In this document: positions 60,899 through 64,000 of the stretch, in pieces
Position numbering within the stretch: the first letter of the stretch is position 1
Layout: each line of letters begins with the position of its first letter
DNA from: Martinezella rhizogenes
GTDB taxonomy: Bacteria > Pseudomonadota > Alphaproteobacteria > Rhizobiales > Rhizobiaceae
Direction: 5' to 3'
Assembly: GCF_007002745.1 (NCBI RefSeq)
Contig: NZ_SGNY01000003.1
Coordinates: forward strand, 248,001-312,000
DNA: 64,000 bases
Notes under the pieces: generated by a model
What the model saw: the letters and a program-made list of their open reading frames with translations, nothing else
The model's database searches: none
What the model was told of the DNA's origin: nothing
Translations under genes and position numbers: made by a program

Positions 60899-61843
60899 TC
60901 AGAGCCGGGCAAAACGTTCCGTCAGCAATTCGAAGAAACCGTCCGCATCCACGTTGCGCATCACGCGGGCATTGGCGGGGCGTTCGGTCACGCGCCACCA
61001 GTCAACCACCGTCATGCCCATGGTCAGTTCGGACGTGGCCTCGATTTCGACGTTACACTCGCGACCCTGAAACAGCTCGGGTCTGATGAGATAGGCAATG
61101 ACGGATGGATCGTGCAGCGGGCCGCCGTCCGAACCGTATTTCTCGATGTCGAAGCGCTCGAAGAACTCCAGCATTTCCGCCATGGCGATGGCCGGGCGTG
61201 TGCCGATGTCGCGAATGCGGCTGACCCGCGCCTTGGTGGTCAGAAGCTTATGGGTGACGTCGAGCGGCATCATGACAACAGGAATGCCGGCACGGAAGAC
61301 GATATCGGCAGCCTGCGGATCGACATAGATGTTGAACTCGGCCGCCGGCGTGATATTGCCGCCCTCGAAGAAGCCGCCGCCCATCATCACCAATTCCTGG
61401 ATGCGGTCGGCAATCTCGGGCGCTTTAAGCAGTGCCAGCGCCACATTGGTGAGCGCCCCGAGCGTGCAGAGCGTCACCGTGCCGGCGGGTTCCCGCATCA
61501 GCGTTTCGATGATGAAATCGACCGCATGCTGCTTTTGGGCCTCCATCGTCGGTTCATCGAGAACAGGGCCGTCGAGACCGGTGCTGCCGTGAACATGCTC
61601 GGCGGTAATGGGCTTGCGCACCAGCGGCTTCTCTGCGCCCTCATAGACGGGAATATCGGTGCGGCCGCACAATTCGCAGATGATGCGAATATTGCGGCTG
61701 GTCAGTTTCAGCGGGACGTTGCCTGCGACGGCGCACAATCCGAGAATGTCGATTTCATCAGGGCTTGCGAAAGCGAGCATGATTGCCGCCGCGTCGTCCT
61801 GGCCCGGATCGGTGTCGATGATGATTTTTCTGCGTTCTGCCAT
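60899..61843 (-). CDS. Inosine-uridine preferring nucleoside hydrolase
   Basis: A 314-residue ribonucleoside hydrolase that splits nucleosides into base and ribose for salvage. The calcium-site signature DTDPGQDDAAAIMLA is at about 9-23. Other conserved parts are GAEKPLVRKP, VHGSTGLDGP, LCTLGALTNVALAL, MMGGGFFEGGNITPAAEFNIYVDPQAA and PLDVTH. The C-terminal active-site histidine region lies near GGPLHDPSVIAYL (about 236-248). ATG 61843 is chosen (MAERRKIIIDTDPG); the frame runs 75 residues further upstream over hsp20's regulatory region. Purine versus pyrimidine preference cannot be read. Confidence 0.92.
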   Translation of the reverse strand: MAERRKIIIDTDPGQDDAAAIMLAFASPDEIDILGLCAVAGNVPLKLTSRNIRIICELCGRTDIPVYEGAEKPLVRKPITAEHVHGSTGLDGPVLDEPTMEAQKQHAVDFIIETLMREPAGTVTLCTLGALTNVALALLKAPEIADRIQELVMMGGGFFEGGNITPAAEFNIYVDPQAADIVFRAGIPVVMMPLDVTHKLLTTKARVSRIRDIGTRPAIAMAEMLEFFERFDIEKYGSDGGPLHDPSVIAYLIRPELFQGRECNVEIEATSELTMGMTVVDWWRVTERPANARVMRNVDADGFFELLTERFARL

Positions 61844-61938
61844 GTCTTGCCCGCCGTTGAGGTGAGCGCTTTTTTCGAGCGACGGATGCTCACTTGTCAA
61901 GCTCATTCCTCGGCGTCCCCTTCGCGCCGTTCTCCCGT

Positions 61939-61968
61939 CTTGCGCATCGCGGCCTGGCTTCCCATATT
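61939..61968 (+). promoter_or_regulatory. Candidate RpoH (sigma-32) promoter of hsp20
   Basis: CTTGCG (61939-61944), 16 bases, then CCCATATT (61961-61968). This fits the heat-shock pattern of a CTTG -35 and a C-rich CCxxAT -10. It would start transcription about 75 bases before the hsp20 ATG, with the thermometer-like leader between. Confidence 0.5.
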
Positions 61969-61981
61969 GTTTGAGCCGGTT

Positions 61982-62040
61982 CGCTTGACCGGCAAGGTTG
62001 CCGGAAGCGGGACCGCGAAACGTCGCTTGGTTGCAAGGAC
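61982..62040 (+). ncRNA. ROSE-type RNA thermometer in the hsp20 leader
   Basis: Two hairpins cover the leader. The first: CGCTT-GA-CCGGCAA-GG-TTGCCGG-AAGCG (61982-62009), a perfect 7-bp stem extended by 5 bp. The second: GTC-G-CTTG (62022-62029), loop GTTG, CAAGGAC (62034-62040). In it the ribosome binding site AAGGA pairs with TCGCTT, leaving G62025 bulged. UCGCU opposite the Shine-Dalgarno is the UYGCU signature of ROSE elements, which melt at heat-shock temperature and allow translation of small heat-shock genes in rhizobia. Confidence 0.7.
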
Positions 62041-62049
62041 AGAAAAGAT

Positions 62050-62475
62050 ATGAGCCGCATGACGCCATTCACCCACCCGCTTCTGCTGGGCTTTGATGCC
62101 ATGGAAAAAACGCTGGAGCGCATGGCGAAGGCCAATGACGGCTATCCCCCCTATAACATCGAACGGCTGCCCGGGGTCGAAGACGTGCCGGAGCGCCTGC
62201 GCATCACCATCGCTGTTGCCGGGTTTTCACAGGACGATCTGGATGTGACGACGGCCGACAACCAGCTTGTCATTCGCGGTCGCCAGCAGGAACAGGAAAA
62301 GCGGGACTTCCTCTATAGGGGCATTGCGGCGCGCCAGTTCCAGCGGGTCTTCGTGCTTGCCGATGGCATGCAGGTCAGGGAAGCGCGCATGCGCAACGGC
62401 CTTCTTTCCATCGATCTGGTGCGGCCTGAAATTTCGAACGTGGTAAAGAAAATTAATATTTCCGTCTCAGAGTAG
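62050..62475 (+). CDS. Small heat-shock protein, Hsp20/alpha-crystallin family
   Basis: ATP-independent holdase that binds unfolding proteins. The 141-residue product has an N-terminal arm (PFTHPLLLGFDAMEKTLERM, NDGYPPYNIERL) and the alpha-crystallin domain (about 40-135; LRITIAVAGFSQDDLDVTT, LVIRGRQ, GIAARQFQRVFVLADGMQV, ARMRNGLLSIDL). The C-terminal I-x-I anchoring motif (INISV) is present. The YPPYNIE start places it with the IbpA-like class A. Expression is probably controlled by an RpoH-like promoter and a ROSE thermometer upstream. The DUF1150 gene follows after 56 bases. Confidence 0.95.
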   Translation: MSRMTPFTHPLLLGFDAMEKTLERMAKANDGYPPYNIERLPGVEDVPERLRITIAVAGFSQDDLDVTTADNQLVIRGRQQEQEKRDFLYRGIAARQFQRVFVLADGMQVREARMRNGLLSIDLVRPEISNVVKKINISVSE

Positions 62476-62531
62476 AACGTGAACGCCGGAATCGGACATG
62501 AATCGCTCGGCGTGAAGAAGGAGGCTGAAAT

Positions 62532-62789
62532 ATGCTTTTAAAAGAAGCGCATGCGCGTCTCACCCGATCCCAGCTGGCCCATATCGGCGAAGGAGAAGTG
62601 GGATATATCCGCAAAATCCGTGCGGAAGACGTAAGCCGCTGTTTCCCGGAAGCACCTGATCTCGATCCGCAACTGGATCTCTGGGCGCTGTTTGGTGCGG
62701 ATGGCACGCCGATCCTCCTGACCGACAACCGTTCAAGTACCTTTTTCAAGGCTGCCGAAGACGATCTCAAGACCGTCAGCCTGCACTAG
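62532..62789 (+). CDS. DUF1150 family protein
   Basis: An 85-residue cytosolic protein of the alphaproteobacterial DUF1150 family, often found next to hsp20 genes. Family-like segments are GEVGYIRKIRAEDV, LDLWALFGADGTPILLTDNRSS and a short C-terminal stretch (FFKAAEDDLKTVSLH). No function is established. The ATG has GGAGG just upstream and the gene is 56 bases from hsp20, so it is probably on the heat-induced transcript. Its TAG stop falls within a CTAGAGC repeat. Confidence 0.88.
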   Translation: MLLKEAHARLTRSQLAHIGEGEVGYIRKIRAEDVSRCFPEAPDLDPQLDLWALFGADGTPILLTDNRSSTFFKAAEDDLKTVSLH

Positions 62790-62868
62790 AGCATTTCCCG
62801 TAAAAGTGCGTAGCGGTTTTACGTCTGAAAAACGCGTGCAAACAAACAGATGGAGAATTTACGGGAAA
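62786..62868. repeat. CTAGAGC-type dispersed palindromic element
   Basis: The element starts CTAGAGCATTTCCCG directly at the DUF1150 stop. TTTCCCGTAAA (62794-62804) is inverted as TTTACGGGAAA (62858-62868), an 11-base perfect inverted repeat. An inner copy, GTAAAAGTGCGTAGCGGTTTTAC, is also partly self-complementary. It shares the CTAGAGC(A/G)TTT start with 2194-2203. Such elements are scattered in rhizobial intergenic DNA. Confidence 0.55.
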
Positions 62869-62902
62869 AGTGAATCCCTGTTTTCCGTCTGGAGATGCAA
62901 AG

Positions 62903-62930
62903 AAAAAGCCCGCTTTTGAGCGGGCTTTTT
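62903..62930 (-). terminator. Rho-independent terminator between DUF1150 and EF-hand genes
   Basis: AAAAAGCCCGC, loop TTTTGA, GCGGGCTTTTT: a symmetrical 11-bp stem, 11 bases beyond the stop of the minus-strand EF-hand gene; it can stop transcription from both sides. Confidence 0.9.
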
Positions 62931-62941
62931 CCTTGATGGAT

Positions 62942-63544
62942 TTAAAGGAACGGGCGGTCCGGCATATCGTCGATCGAGATGACGCCGTCCTTGTTCTTGT
63001 CCAGCCGCTCGAACATTTTCTCGCCGGCTGCGGTGAATTCGGCCTTGCTGACCTGCCCGTTCTCGTCGGTATCGGCCCAGCGGAGCATGCCGAGGCCCGC
63101 ACCCTTGCCGCCATGCTTGCCCCAGCCCTGATGACCGGAACGGCCGCCATGCTCGCGTTCGGCATGTCTTTCGGCGCGCTTGCCCTCCGGGCCTTTGCCG
63201 TCTTCGGCTTTGGCGTCCTCACGCTCGGGGCGCGGATTGGCGGCGCGGAAAGCTTCCATTTTCGCCTGGCGATATTCGCGCATTTCCTTCGGCGTGATCG
63301 AACCGTCCTTATCCTTGTCGATCTCGGTGAAAAGCGCGTCCTGTCGTGCGGCGAATTCTTCCTTCGAAATCTTGCCGTCCTTGTTGGTATCGGCAACCTT
63401 CAGGAGGTGAATGAAGGCAGCTTCCTGGCGGATCGGCATGCGATCCTTATGGCCTTTGCCGGGTGCGGCGAAACTTGCCGTTGCGGCCGTGCTGAGCACA
63501 AGGGCTGCGCCAAGAGCAGAGAGGGCGATTTTTCGTGTGGTCAT
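62942..63544 (-). CDS. Secreted EF-hand calcium-binding protein
   Basis: A 200-residue protein with a signal peptide (MTTRKIALSALGAALVLSTA..., likely cut after SFA at about 26) and four EF-hand loops. They are DTNKDGKISKEE (about 52-63), DKDKDGSITPKE (76-87), DTDENGQVSKAE (158-169) and DKNKDGVISIDD (182-193). The last ends in Asp instead of the usual Glu at position 12. A charged Gly/His/Lys/Glu-rich spacer (about 100-152) separates the two pairs. ATG 63544 lies 8 bases from AAAGG; ATG 63550 is too close. Likely a periplasmic calcium buffer or sensor; function unknown. Confidence 0.88.
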   Translation of the reverse strand: MTTRKIALSALGAALVLSTAATASFAAPGKGHKDRMPIRQEAAFIHLLKVADTNKDGKISKEEFAARQDALFTEIDKDKDGSITPKEMREYRQAKMEAFRAANPRPEREDAKAEDGKGPEGKRAERHAEREHGGRSGHQGWGKHGGKGAGLGMLRWADTDENGQVSKAEFTAAGEKMFERLDKNKDGVISIDDMPDRPFL

Positions 63545-63667
63545 CGTCATTACCTTTCTTTGGTGTCCCTGAAGAAAAGATAGTGACCTCTATCGAGCCT
63601 CACCACTTAAACATCGGTAAGGTGGATGAAGCTTCGGTAATGTTGCGGCGTAACTCGGCTATGGCGC

Positions 63668-64000
63668 TCAGCCGGCAATGGTTTTCGTCAGGAAGCCGGT
63701 CAGATTGTCGGTGATGTAGTCGATATGCGCATCGGTCTCGACGGGAATTTCCCAGCGCTCCATGATGACACCCTCGAGATTGGAGGGAACGAGCAGCACG
63801 GTTTTCATGCCAAGCGCCTTGGGGGCCGCAAGATTGCGCGGCAGGTCTTCGAACATGGCTGCTTTTTTCGTGTCGAGTTTCGCAAGCGCTGCGAATTTCT
63901 CATAGGTTGCGCGGGCCGGCTTCGGCAGGTAACCGGCAGCGACGATATCGAAGATATCCTCGAACTGATCGAGAATGCCAAGCGCGCCGGCGGCCGCCTG
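63668..64000 (-). CDS. HAD-family hydrolase, pyrimidine 5'-nucleotidase-like (partial at window end)
   Basis: The frame is open to the window edge; only the C-terminal 110 residues are present. They include FEDIFDIVAAGYLPKPARATYEKF (motif III lysine in PKPA) and FEDLPRNLAAPKALGMKTVLL (motif IV acidic pair, with the FEDxxRNL signature of SDT1-like pyrimidine 5'-nucleotidases). It is followed by DYITDNLTGFLTK. The nucleophile motif DxDxT lies outside the window. It would release phosphate from nucleotides or related substrates; specificity is unknown. Confidence 0.85.
   Translation of the reverse strand, partial: QAAAGALGILDQFEDIFDIVAAGYLPKPARATYEKFAALAKLDTKKAAMFEDLPRNLAAPKALGMKTVLLVPSNLEGVIMERWEIPVETDAHIDYITDNLTGFLTKTIAG

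Overview
This window looks like a core stretch of the main circular chromosome of an alphaproteobacterium of the Rhizobium/Agrobacterium group. I base this on high GC with strong GC3 bias, ornithine-lipid synthesis genes (OlsB and an OlsA-type acyltransferase), a PraR/PhrR-type regulator between lnt and metK, the lptC-lptA-lptB-rpoN-hpf-ptsN order, and a Fur/Mur-type regulator beside the olsA-type gene. From memory the order resembles the Agrobacterium tumefaciens complex, but no alignment was run. I see no prophage, insertion sequence, CRISPR array, tRNA or rRNA. Almost every gene is housekeeping, so most of what is notable lies in regulatory DNA and a few uncharacterised proteins.

Layout. 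1-7.9 kb: end of prfC, coaBC, a YjbR-family gene, a small secreted repeat protein coupled to a sterol-desaturase-family enzyme, ubiB-ubiE, mutM and an enoyl-CoA hydratase. 7.9-10.7 kb: rpsT, a 744-base gene-free leader and dnaA. 10.7-15.4 kb: hemW, rdgB, rph, then hrcA and grpE. 15.4-20.6 kb (minus strand): lptC-lptA-lptB, rpoN, hpf, ptsN. 20.8-25.0 kb: S49 peptidase, ihfB, a LapA-domain protein, two RNA methyltransferases, lspA. 25.1-28.3 kb: a hybrid sensor kinase and olsB. 28.4-37.9 kb: mutS, glnD, murJ, a VOC protein, trpS, a universal stress protein. 38.0-47.8 kb: Nfu protein, tsaB, rimI, fur/mur, olsA-type acyltransferase, miaB, phoH, ybeY, corC-like, lnt, praR. 48-57.4 kb: metK, trmB, ribokinase-family gene, rmuC, def-fmt-truA, and dapD-dapE plus a membrane protein. 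57.4-64 kb: LOG-family protein, a chemoreceptor, nucleoside hydrolase, hsp20 with a DUF1150 gene, an EF-hand protein and the 3' part of a HAD phosphatase.

How it works together. The window holds much of the cell's basic translation, RNA maturation and repair machinery (prfC, rpsT, trpS, miaB, ybeY, trmB, truA, def, fmt, rph, mutM, mutS, rmuC), envelope assembly (lptABC, lspA, lnt, murJ, dapD/E, ols genes) and global control (dnaA, rpoN, ptsN, glnD, ihfB, fur/mur, hrcA/grpE).

The best signals beyond the genes are: a ROSE-type RNA thermometer hairpin that sequesters the hsp20 ribosome binding site, behind a sigma-32-like promoter; five GANTC (CcrM) sites packed into 126 bases of the dnaA leader; PHO-box-like repeats ahead of olsB; a perfect palindrome ahead of metK; and an unstudied secreted protein with an internal duplication. 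I did not find a convincing wholly new multi-gene system.
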